Shown here: piece after piece, positions 1 to 6,440 of the stretch
Layout: every line of letters begins with the position of its first letter
Numbering within the stretch: the stretch's first letter is position 1
Source of the DNA: Caballeronia sordidicola
GTDB lineage: Bacteria > Pseudomonadota > Gammaproteobacteria > Burkholderiales > Burkholderiaceae
Direction of reading: 5' to 3'
Length of the DNA stretch: 33,878 bases
Assembly: GCF_000729995.1 (NCBI RefSeq)
Contig: NZ_JNFG01000048.1
Location: 1-33,878 of the forward strand
The notes under the pieces: generated by a model
Told to the model about the DNA's origin: nothing
Database searches by the model: none
What the model saw: only the letters and a program-made list of their open reading frames with translations
Program-made: the position numbers and the translations under genes

Positions 1-140
1 GCGAAGCCGCGCTGCACGCCGGCCAGAATCTCGTGCGCGGCAAGGTGCGAATTTCGGCGACCTCGGATTTCGGCCGCAACCTGCTGTGTCATTGGCTCGA
101 TGAATTCAGCCGCCTGCACCCGGCCGTGGCGCTACAATAG
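1..140 (+). pseudogene. Truncated LysR-type regulator, 3' fragment
   Basis: Reading from base 3, 45 codons run to a TAG at 138-140. The peptide contains LVRGKVRISATSDFGRNLL followed by a WLDEFSRLHPAVAL-like segment. This is the linker and first beta-strand/helix of a LysR substrate-binding domain, around residues 85-130 of a roughly 300-residue family. The stop comes where about 170 more residues are expected. None of the three forward frames downstream shows the next conserved LysR block, so this looks like a deletion junction or decayed gene rather than a simple frameshift. The DNA-binding half lies outside the window, so a short DNA-binding-only product cannot be excluded. The stop overlaps a TACAAT box that may serve ychF. 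Confidence 0.6.
133..138 (+). promoter_or_regulatory. Possible -10 box for ychF
   Basis: TACAAT at 133-138 lies about 130 bp before the ychF start and resembles a sigma70 -10 element. No good -35 hexamer sits 16-18 bp upstream, so this is only a candidate. Confidence 0.25.
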
Positions 141-270
141 CGGTTTTTCCGGCCCCGTACGACGTGGCCGCCCGCTCAGCGCGTGGCTCCCGGGGGTTGT
201 GAAACCCGCGACACGCGCGTCCAGCGTTGACCCACGCGGCGCACGCCGTTTCACCAGTTCGAAGGATTCC

Positions 271-1365
271 ATGAGCCTCCAATGCGGCATCGTCGGCTTG
301 CCTAACGTCGGCAAGTCCACACTGTTCAATGCACTGACCAAGGCCGGCATCGCCGCCGAAAACTATCCGTTCTGCACGATCGAGCCGAATGTCGGCGTAG
401 TCGAAGTGCCGGATCAGCGGCTGGCGGCGCTCTCGGGAATCGTCACACCCGAGCGCGTGGTTCCGGCCATTGTTGAATTCGTCGATATCGCGGGCCTCGT
501 CGCCGGTGCGAGCAAGGGCGAAGGCCTGGGCAACAAGTTCCTCGCGAACATTCGCGAAACCGACGCCATCACGCATGTCGTGCGCTGCTTCGAAGACGAA
601 AACGTGATTCACGTCTCGAACAAGATTGACCCGCTCGCGGACATCGAAGTCATCAATACGGAACTGGCGCTGGCAGATCTGGCGACGGTTGAGAAGGCTC
701 ACCATCGTTACGCCAAGTCTGCGCGGTCGGGTAACGACAAGGAAGCGGCGAAGCTCGTCCCCTTGCTGGAAAAAATCCAGGCGCAACTCGATCAGGCGAA
801 GCCTGTACGTGCGCTGGACCTGAGCGAAGACGAACTCGCGCTGATCAAGCCGCTGTGCCTGATCACGGCCAAGCCGACCATGTACGTGGCAAACGTGAAG
901 GACGACGGTTTCGAGAACAACCCGCATCTGGACGCTGTCCGTAAGCACGCGGACGCCGAGGGCGCGCCGGTTGTGGCGGTGTGCGCGGCGATCGAAGCGG
1001 AAATCGCGGATCTCGACGACGCCGACAAGCAGGAGTTTCTCGCCGATATCGGCATGGAAGAGCCTGGGCTGGATCGCGTGATTCGCGCAGGGTACAAGCT
1101 GCTCGGCTTGCAGACGTATTTCACGGCGGGCGTGAAGGAAGTGAGGGCGTGGACGATTCATATCGGCGACACCGCGCCTCAGGCTGCCGGCGCTATTCAC
1201 ACGGACTTCGAACGCGGGTTTATTCGCGCGCAGACCATTGCCTTCGATGATTTCGTCGCATTCAAGGGCGAGCAAGGCGCGAAGGAAGCCGGGAAGATGC
1301 GGGCCGAAGGGAAGGAATATGTCGTGCACGACGGCGACGTGATGAATTTCTTGTTTAACGTCTGA
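271..1365 (+). CDS. ychF: Redox-regulated ATPase YchF (Obg-family P-loop protein)
   Basis: This 364-residue protein matches the usual YchF length of about 363. It is a universally conserved ribosome- and polysome-associated P-loop protein of the Obg/HAS-GTPase group that prefers ATP. In E. coli it is linked to oxidative-stress responses and translation control. The P-loop GLPNVGKSTLFN is near residues 8-19. The NYPFCTIEPNVG switch I segment and the VDIAGLVAGASKGEGLGNKFL switch II region follow, with an NVKDD-type base-specificity region and a C-terminal TGS-like domain ending DVMNFLFNV. ATG 271 is chosen because AAGGA lies at 262-266 and the family N-terminus MSLQCGIVGLPNVG begins there. The open frame continues upstream to base 100 but that extension is not conserved. 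A strong terminator follows, so ychF is probably monocistronic. Confidence 0.97.
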   Translation: MSLQCGIVGLPNVGKSTLFNALTKAGIAAENYPFCTIEPNVGVVEVPDQRLAALSGIVTPERVVPAIVEFVDIAGLVAGASKGEGLGNKFLANIRETDAITHVVRCFEDENVIHVSNKIDPLADIEVINTELALADLATVEKAHHRYAKSARSGNDKEAAKLVPLLEKIQAQLDQAKPVRALDLSEDELALIKPLCLITAKPTMYVANVKDDGFENNPHLDAVRKHADAEGAPVVAVCAAIEAEIADLDDADKQEFLADIGMEEPGLDRVIRAGYKLLGLQTYFTAGVKEVRAWTIHIGDTAPQAAGAIHTDFERGFIRAQTIAFDDFVAFKGEQGAKEAGKMRAEGKEYVVHDGDVMNFLFNV

Positions 1366-1395
1366 TGTAATATTTTGTTGTTCAAGGTTGTGATT

Positions 1396-1432
1396 AAAAG
1401 CGGAGTCCCTGATAAAGGGGTTCCGCTTTTTT
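1396..1432 (+). terminator. Rho-independent terminator after ychF
   Basis: AAAAGCGGA (1396-1404) pairs with TCCGCTTTT (1422-1430). The helix continues through wobble pairs into CCC/GGG around the 7-nt loop TGATAAA. A run of T follows to 1432. The stem is nearly symmetric in A and T, so it may also work in reverse. Confidence 0.88.
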
Positions 1433-1492
1433 ATTGCTGTGCGCTGACCGCGCTAATCGCCCACCGCGCGCCACTCACCTTGGACGCTGAAC

Positions 1493-2335
1493 ATGAAGAC
1501 CGAACTGATTTACTCGTTGACCGAGCATTTCGAAGCGCACGCTCAGCAGACCAACAGCGGCGTCGAATTCTGGCTTGCCCGCGACCTTCAGCACCTGCTG
1601 GGATATGCGAAGTGGGAGAACTTCGTCAAAGTGGTGAACAAAGCCGAGATTGCCTGCGAAACATCGGGGCATGCAGCCGCAGACCATTTTCCTGACGTCA
1701 GGAAAATGGTCGACCTCGGTTCGGGCAGCCAGCGCGAAGTCGATGACATCATGCTCACTCGTTACGCCTGCTACCTGGTCGCACAAAATGGAGACCCCAA
1801 AAAGCACGAAATTGCGTTTGCCCAGACCTATTTCGCCGTCCAAACTCGGCGCGCTGAGTTGATCGAGCAACGTCTGCTCGACTCGGAACGCCTGGCCGCC
1901 CGCATGAAACTGACGAGTACAGAGAAGGAGCTATCCGAAGTGATTTTCGAACAAACCGGTGGAAACGACGACTTCGGCATGATTCGGAGCAAAGGCGATC
2001 ACGCCTTGTTCGAAAAGACGACCCAGCAAATGAAGTCCCATTGGAAGGTCCCCGCCAAGCGGCCGTTGGCCGACTTCGCGCCCACGATCATTCTCAAGGC
2101 AAAGGACTTCGCAGCCGAAATCACCATCTTCAATTCCCGCGAAAACCAGCTTCGAAGCGAAGAAGATATCTCGAAGGAACACATCAACAACAATGGCGCG
2201 GTTCGTAAGACCCTGATTGAACGCGGAATTCGGCCAGAGACGCTTCCTGCTGCAGAGGACGTGAAAAAAGTTGCGCGCCGGCTGGCATCGGAAGATAAAA
2301 CACGTGCGAAGAATCCGGAAGCGCTCGATTCCTGA
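1493..2335 (+). CDS. dinD: DNA damage-inducible protein D homologue (BRO-N type)
   Basis: The 280-residue product resembles E. coli DinD (about 274 residues), a RecA-modulating protein of the SOS response with an N-terminal BRO/ANT-like domain. Visible hallmarks are EFWLARDLQHLLGYAKWENF near residues 23-42, the KMVDLGSGSQREVDD block, the TRYACYLVAQNGDPKK block near residues 84-99, and AQTYFAVQTRRAELIEQ. The charged C-terminal half contains NSRENQLRSEEDISKEHINNN. ATG 1493 gives the expected N-terminus; the ribosome binding site is weak. I see no CTGT-N8-ACAG LexA box between 1366 and 1492, so SOS control as in E. coli is not supported here. A perfect 30-bp palindrome lies inside the gene. The gene is isolated between two hairpins and is patchily distributed in bacteria, so transfer is plausible. 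Confidence 0.9.
   Translation: MKTELIYSLTEHFEAHAQQTNSGVEFWLARDLQHLLGYAKWENFVKVVNKAEIACETSGHAAADHFPDVRKMVDLGSGSQREVDDIMLTRYACYLVAQNGDPKKHEIAFAQTYFAVQTRRAELIEQRLLDSERLAARMKLTSTEKELSEVIFEQTGGNDDFGMIRSKGDHALFEKTTQQMKSHWKVPAKRPLADFAPTIILKAKDFAAEITIFNSRENQLRSEEDISKEHINNNGAVRKTLIERGIRPETLPAAEDVKKVARRLASEDKTRAKNPEALDS
1682..1711. repeat. Perfect 30-bp palindrome inside dinD
   Basis: GACCATTTTCCTGAC (1682-1696) is followed with no spacer by its exact reverse complement GTCAGGAAAATGGTC (1697-1711). The centre falls on a codon boundary, so both strands read in frame encode the same decapeptide DHFPDVRKMV, which lies in a conserved DinD motif. AGG, AAA, TTT and CCT codons here are atypical of this GC-rich sequence. 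Confidence 0.95.
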
Positions 2336-2348
2336 TTGCTTCGAGAGA

Positions 2349-2374
2349 GTCGCCGCGACCGGTACTGCGGCGAC
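2349..2374 (+). other. Hairpin after dinD, weak terminator candidate
   Basis: GTCGCCGC (2349-2356) pairs with GCGGCGAC (2367-2374) around a 10-nt loop just after the dinD stop. There is no T-tract, so intrinsic termination is doubtful. Confidence 0.35.
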
Positions 2375-2430
2375 CCGAAACGGCCAGTGCCAGCGTTCAC
2401 GCTCCTCGCGCCCAAAACAAAAACAAAACA

Positions 2431-2721
2431 ATGAGAACACGTTTCTATCGCCGCGCCGCCTCGATCCTCCTCGCCACGGCCCTCGCGCTCAGTTGCTCCA
2501 GCTCGTTCGCTTACGCCTACTCCGCGCCGAACGAATCCGACCTCGATAACCACCAGACCTACCGCAATCACGACGGCGAAACCGTCCACTCCCCCGCGCA
2601 TTCACGTTCGGGCGAAGTCCCCGACGGCGCCACCGCCCAATGCCGCGACGGCACGTGGAGCTTCAGCCGGCATCGCAGCGGCACGTGTTCGCGCCACGGG
2701 GGCGTCGCGGCCTGGCGTTGA
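2431..2721 (+). CDS. Small secreted DUF3761 protein
   Basis: This 96-residue protein starts with RTRFYRR and a hydrophobic stretch ASILLATALALSCSSSFAYA, a typical Sec signal peptide with likely cleavage after AYA near residue 29. A cysteine lies within the hydrophobic part but the context is not a clean lipobox. The mature part is polar and ends with PDGATAQCRDGTWSFSRHRSGTCSRHGGVAAW. That pattern (GATAxCxDGTxSxSxHRxGTCSxHGGV) is the DUF3761 signature. Its two conserved cysteines could form a disulfide in the periplasm. Function is unknown. ATG 2431 has no clear Shine-Dalgarno sequence; the upstream bases are an A/C-rich run. The neighbours dinD and ettA do not suggest a shared role. Confidence 0.82.
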   Translation: MRTRFYRRAASILLATALALSCSSSFAYAYSAPNESDLDNHQTYRNHDGETVHSPAHSRSGEVPDGATAQCRDGTWSFSRHRSGTCSRHGGVAAWR

Positions 2722-2944
2722 GAATGCCTGGAACTCTGGTGTCGGCGTCAAAGCAGATAAACGCCCGCCGAACAGCCATATTCATCGAAGTACAATGTCG
2801 TCACTTCCCGCGCGCTGCGGGAAACGCACCATCGCGTACTGAATCCAGGGGCTTCCCGGCAGCGGCTTAAAAACCGGCATCCGCCCGGCCGAAGCCTGCC
2901 GTAAAAACCGAAAACCGCAAACCTCAAGACAACCGAACCCGCAA
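2722..2944 (+). other. Upstream region and leader of ettA
   Basis: This 223-bp stretch contains TACAAT at 2791-2796, a possible -10 with no convincing -35. A hairpin TTCCCGC/GCGGGAA lies at 2805-2811 and 2817-2823, 14 bp further on, and would be in the transcript leader. The ettA start has no obvious ribosome binding site. Confidence 0.35.
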
Positions 2945-4612
2945 ATGGCCCAATACGTCTTCACCATGAACCGCGTCGGCAAGATCGTGCCGCCCAAGCG
3001 CCAGATCCTGAAAGACATCTCGCTGTCGTTTTTCCCCGGCGCCAAGATCGGCCTGCTCGGCCTGAACGGTTCCGGCAAGTCGACCCTGATCCGCATCATG
3101 GCGGGCGTCGACAAGGAAATTGAAGGCGAAGCTACGCCGATGCCGAACCTGAACATCGGCTACTTGCCTCAGGAACCGCAACTCAATCCACAGCAAACCG
3201 TGCGCGAAGCTGTTGAAGACGGCCTCGGCGAAGTCTTTACCGCGCAGAAGAAACTCGACGCCATCTACGCGGCCTACGCGGAACCCGACGCCGACTTCGA
3301 CGCCCTCGCCGCCGAGCAAGCCAAATACGAAGCCATCCTCGCGACCAGCGACGGCGGCACGCCCGAGCAACAACTCGAAGTCGCCGCCGATGCGCTGCGC
3401 TTGCCGGCGTGGGACGCGAAGATCGAACACTTGTCGGGCGGCGAAAAGCGTCGTGTGGCGCTGTGCAAATTGCTGCTGCAAAAGCCCGACATGCTGCTGC
3501 TGGACGAACCCACCAACCACTTGGACGCCGAATCGGTGGACTGGCTCGAACAATTCCTCACGCGCTATCCGGGCACGGTCGTGGCGGTCACCCACGATCG
3601 CTATTTCCTCGATAACGCCGCCGAATGGATTCTCGAACTCGACCGCGGCCACGGCATTCCGTGGAAGGGCAACTACAGCAGCTGGCTCGACCAAAAGCAA
3701 GATCGGCTGAAGCAGGAAGAATCAACGGAATCAGCGCGCCAGAAGGCGCTGAAGAAAGAACTGGAATGGGTGCGCCAGAATCCGAAGGGACGCCAGGCGA
3801 AGTCGAAGGCGCGGATTGCGCGGTTCGAGGAACTCAACAGCCAGGAATATCAGAAGCGCAATGAAACGCAGGAAATCTTCATCCCTGTCGGCGACCGGCT
3901 GGGCAATGAGGTGATCGAGTTCAAGAACGTGAGCAAGGCTTACGGCGACCGCCTCTTGATCGACAACCTCAACATGAAGATCCCGGCGGGCGCGATTGTC
4001 GGAATTATCGGGCCAAATGGCGCAGGAAAATCCACGTTGTTCCGCATGCTGACGGGTAAGGAACAACCGGATTCGGGCGAAATCGTCACGGGGCCAACGG
4101 TCAAGCTGGCGTACGTGGATCAAAGCCGCGACGCGCTCAATGCCGGCAAGACCGTGTTCGAAGAGATTTCGGGAGGTGCAGACGTGCTGACGGTGGGTAA
4201 GTACGAAACGCCGTCGCGGGCGTATATCGGCCGCTTCAACTTCAAGGGCGGCGATCAGCAAAAGACCGTCGGTGCACTCTCGGGAGGTGAGCGTGGCCGG
4301 TTGCATCTGGCGAAGACGCTGATTGAAGGCGGCAACGTGCTGCTGCTGGACGAGCCGTCGAACGACCTGGACGTTGAAACGCTGCGCGCGCTGGAAGACG
4401 CGTTGCTGGAATTCGCGGGATCGGTGATGGTGATTTCGCACGATCGCTGGTTCCTCGACCGGATCGCGACGCACATCATCGCGTTTGAAGGCGATTCCCA
4501 AGTGACGTTCTTCGACGGCAACTATCAAGAGTACGAAGCCGACAAGCGCAATCGTCTGGGCGAGGAAGCGGCGAAGCCGAAACGTCTGCGCTATAAGCCG
4601 ATCGTCCGGTAA
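2945..4612 (+). CDS. ettA: Energy-dependent translational throttle protein EttA (ABC-F)
   Basis: At 555 residues the product equals the length of E. coli EttA, an ABC-F ATPase that binds the ribosomal E site and gates entry into elongation according to the ADP/ATP ratio. It is soluble and has no membrane segments. ABC domain 1 has Walker A GLNGSGKS at residues 39-46, signature LSGGEKRRVALC and Walker B LLLDEPTNHLD. A charged linker follows (the P-site tRNA interaction motif region, rich in K, E and R). Domain 2 has Walker A GPNGAGKS, signature LSGGERGRLHLA and Walker B LLLDEPSNDLD. The end of the protein is basic. ATG 2945 gives the canonical MAQYVFTMNRVGK start. The gene is probably transcribed alone from the preceding leader region. 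Confidence 0.97.
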   Translation: MAQYVFTMNRVGKIVPPKRQILKDISLSFFPGAKIGLLGLNGSGKSTLIRIMAGVDKEIEGEATPMPNLNIGYLPQEPQLNPQQTVREAVEDGLGEVFTAQKKLDAIYAAYAEPDADFDALAAEQAKYEAILATSDGGTPEQQLEVAADALRLPAWDAKIEHLSGGEKRRVALCKLLLQKPDMLLLDEPTNHLDAESVDWLEQFLTRYPGTVVAVTHDRYFLDNAAEWILELDRGHGIPWKGNYSSWLDQKQDRLKQEESTESARQKALKKELEWVRQNPKGRQAKSKARIARFEELNSQEYQKRNETQEIFIPVGDRLGNEVIEFKNVSKAYGDRLLIDNLNMKIPAGAIVGIIGPNGAGKSTLFRMLTGKEQPDSGEIVTGPTVKLAYVDQSRDALNAGKTVFEEISGGADVLTVGKYETPSRAYIGRFNFKGGDQQKTVGALSGGERGRLHLAKTLIEGGNVLLLDEPSNDLDVETLRALEDALLEFAGSVMVISHDRWFLDRIATHIIAFEGDSQVTFFDGNYQEYEADKRNRLGEEAAKPKRLRYKPIVR

Positions 4613-4681
4613 GCACGGCGCAGGGCCGACAACAACAGACCGGATCGCCGCCCGTGCGCGGCTTGGATGGGGGACATCGCG

Positions 4682-5800
4682 ATGGCGGGTACAAGGGCGC
4701 GACGCGTGGCGCTGTGGGCGGGCGCAGTCATCGTGGTGCTGATGGCGGCGGTTGTCGGCGGCGGCTTTTTCGCCGCGCACGAAATGAAGGCACGTGTGCT
4801 CGAAGCGCTCGGGCCGCTTGGCTCGGTGGAAGATATCGATGTGGGTTATGCGCGCATCACGCTGAGCCGCGTGCGTCTGCGGGGACCGCAAGGCTGGCCC
4901 ACGGAGGACACGCTGCGCGCCGAGCGCGTGACGCTGAACGTCGATATGCGCGCCATGCTGAGCAACCGCGTGCATGTGCAACACGTGACGGTGGATGGTT
5001 TTTATCTCTCCGTTGCCCGTTTCGCCGATGGCCGCGTCGAGTTGCTGCCCAATCTCCAGCAGCCGACGCGCGAGGCTCAGGCCGCCTCGAGCGAAGCCGC
5101 GGCACACGCACAAGAAGACCGGCTGATCGATCACGTCACGTTCGAGCGCGGCGCAATGGAATTCTTCGATCAATCCGTGCAGACGCCGCCCTACAGAATC
5201 CTGATTGCTGACGCGCGTGCCAACGTCGACAACCTGCACCTTCCCGCGCTCACCGACCCGACCAAGCTCGACATGACCGGGTCGATCAAAGGACCGTCGC
5301 ACACGGGCACAGTCGCATTCAACGGCTGGATAAAAATCGCAAGCAAGGATTCGCAGACGCACACGACCTTGCGCAACGTCGACATTGCTACGCTCGATCC
5401 GTATCTGCTGAGGAAAGCGGGCGCGAAGACGAGCATCGCGGGCGGCACGCTCGACCTGACGCTCGACGCCACGGTGCACGACTATCGTATCCACGCACCG
5501 GGTTCGGTCGTGCTGAACCACTTGCAGTTAGCGGATAACGGCAACGCGCTCGACACCTTCCTCACCATTCCGACCAAGATCGCGGTTGCCGCACTGAAGA
5601 ATCACGATCAGATCAAACTGGACTTCGAACTCGACGGCGATCTGCGCGACCCGAAATTCTCGCTCAACGAGAGCTTGCTGAAAAAGCTCGCGACGGGCTT
5701 CGCGAAAGTGGTTGGCGTGAACACCGAAGGCGTGGCTAAAAACGCGGGCGGCGTGGTGAAAAGCATCGGCGACACGCTCAAGAATCTGTTCGGAAAGTAA
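4682..5800 (+). CDS. Membrane-anchored AsmA/DUF748-like protein
   Basis: The 372-residue protein has one N-terminal membrane segment (VALWAGAVIVVLMAAVVGGGFF, about residues 8-30) and a long periplasmic beta-rich domain. The pattern VGYARITLSRVRLRGPQGWP followed by DTLRAERVTLNVDMRAM is typical of AsmA/DUF748-type proteins, relatives of the lipid-transporting TamB/AsmA group. The conserved C-terminal FxLDGDLRDPKFSLNESLLKKLATG block supports this. ATG 4682 is preferred over ATG 4667 because GGGGGA (4669-4674) lies 7 bp before it. A role in envelope lipid homeostasis is inferred from the family only. The stop codon directly abuts the stop of the convergent HAD gene, with no intergenic base. Confidence 0.78.
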   Translation: MAGTRARRVALWAGAVIVVLMAAVVGGGFFAAHEMKARVLEALGPLGSVEDIDVGYARITLSRVRLRGPQGWPTEDTLRAERVTLNVDMRAMLSNRVHVQHVTVDGFYLSVARFADGRVELLPNLQQPTREAQAASSEAAAHAQEDRLIDHVTFERGAMEFFDQSVQTPPYRILIADARANVDNLHLPALTDPTKLDMTGSIKGPSHTGTVAFNGWIKIASKDSQTHTTLRNVDIATLDPYLLRKAGAKTSIAGGTLDLTLDATVHDYRIHAPGSVVLNHLQLADNGNALDTFLTIPTKIAVAALKNHDQIKLDFELDGDLRDPKFSLNESLLKKLATGFAKVVGVNTEGVAKNAGGVVKSIGDTLKNLFGK

Positions 5801-6424
5801 TCACACAGGCAAGCCGAGCGCCCTCAAGCGGGCTTCGGTTTGCTTAGCATTCGTGTGATGCACGGCGTTCCAGCCAATCAGGGTAGCGGCCTGGATGTTC
5901 TTCGCGTTGTCATCGATAAAAACGACTTCCTGCGGCTGAATGCCCGGAAGGTGCTTTTCAATCTCAGTCCACATCAACGCGAAAATCGCCGGATCGGGTT
6001 TGGCGACCAGCACACGCCCCGACACCACCACTTCGCGAAACCGCTGCAGCACCGGGAACCGCTCCCACGCCCAGGGGAACGTTTCAGCCGACCAGTTGGT
6101 GAGTCCGAAGAGCGGCACTTGCGCGGCGTCGAGATTGTCGACCAAGGCGACCCCATCTTCCAGCACGCCTCCCAACATTTCCTGCCAGCGCTCGTAGAAC
6201 GCCCGGATCAGCGCTTCGTGTTCAGGAAACCTGGCGATCAGTTCGGCGTTGCCGTCGGCGATGGTTTGCCCTGCGTCCTGCTGCAGGACCCAATCGCCCG
6301 CAACGACGTTGTCCATGAACCAGCGCCGCTCGGTGGCATCGGGAATCAGCCGGCTGTACACATACTCGGGATTCCAGTCGATCAACACGCCGCCGAAATC
6401 AAACACCACTGCCTTGATCGCCAT
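5801..6424 (-). CDS. HAD family hydrolase (subfamily IA, YihX-like)
   Basis: The product has 207 residues. Motif I is VVFDFGGVL with nucleophile Asp9; the second motif I acid is replaced by Gly, as is common in the YihX/2-haloacid-type branch. Motif II is LTNWS, motif III is the lysine in VAKPDP, and motif IV is VFIDDNAKN. A helical cap lies between residues 15 and 90. It is most likely a small-molecule phosphatase of the alpha-D-glucose-1-phosphate phosphatase type; the substrate is unknown. The start at 6424 (MAIKAVVFDF) is chosen over an upstream open extension because homologues begin just before motif I, and GGAG lies at a workable distance. It follows the aminopeptidase gene by 16 bp and is probably co-transcribed with it. 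Confidence 0.88.
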   Translation of the reverse strand: MAIKAVVFDFGGVLIDWNPEYVYSRLIPDATERRWFMDNVVAGDWVLQQDAGQTIADGNAELIARFPEHEALIRAFYERWQEMLGGVLEDGVALVDNLDAAQVPLFGLTNWSAETFPWAWERFPVLQRFREVVVSGRVLVAKPDPAIFALMWTEIEKHLPGIQPQEVVFIDDNAKNIQAATLIGWNAVHHTNAKQTEARLRALGLPV

Positions 6425-6440
6425 TCGTTTAGCGCTCCGC

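Noticed and set aside
106..1329. Long open frame opposite ychF
   Set aside because: It is a shadow of ychF caused by GC-rich third positions; no domain is visible.
3731..5521. 596-codon minus-strand frame opposite ettA and the DUF748-like gene
   Set aside because: It spans two clear plus-strand genes and has an Arg/His/Gln-rich composition typical of antisense frames.
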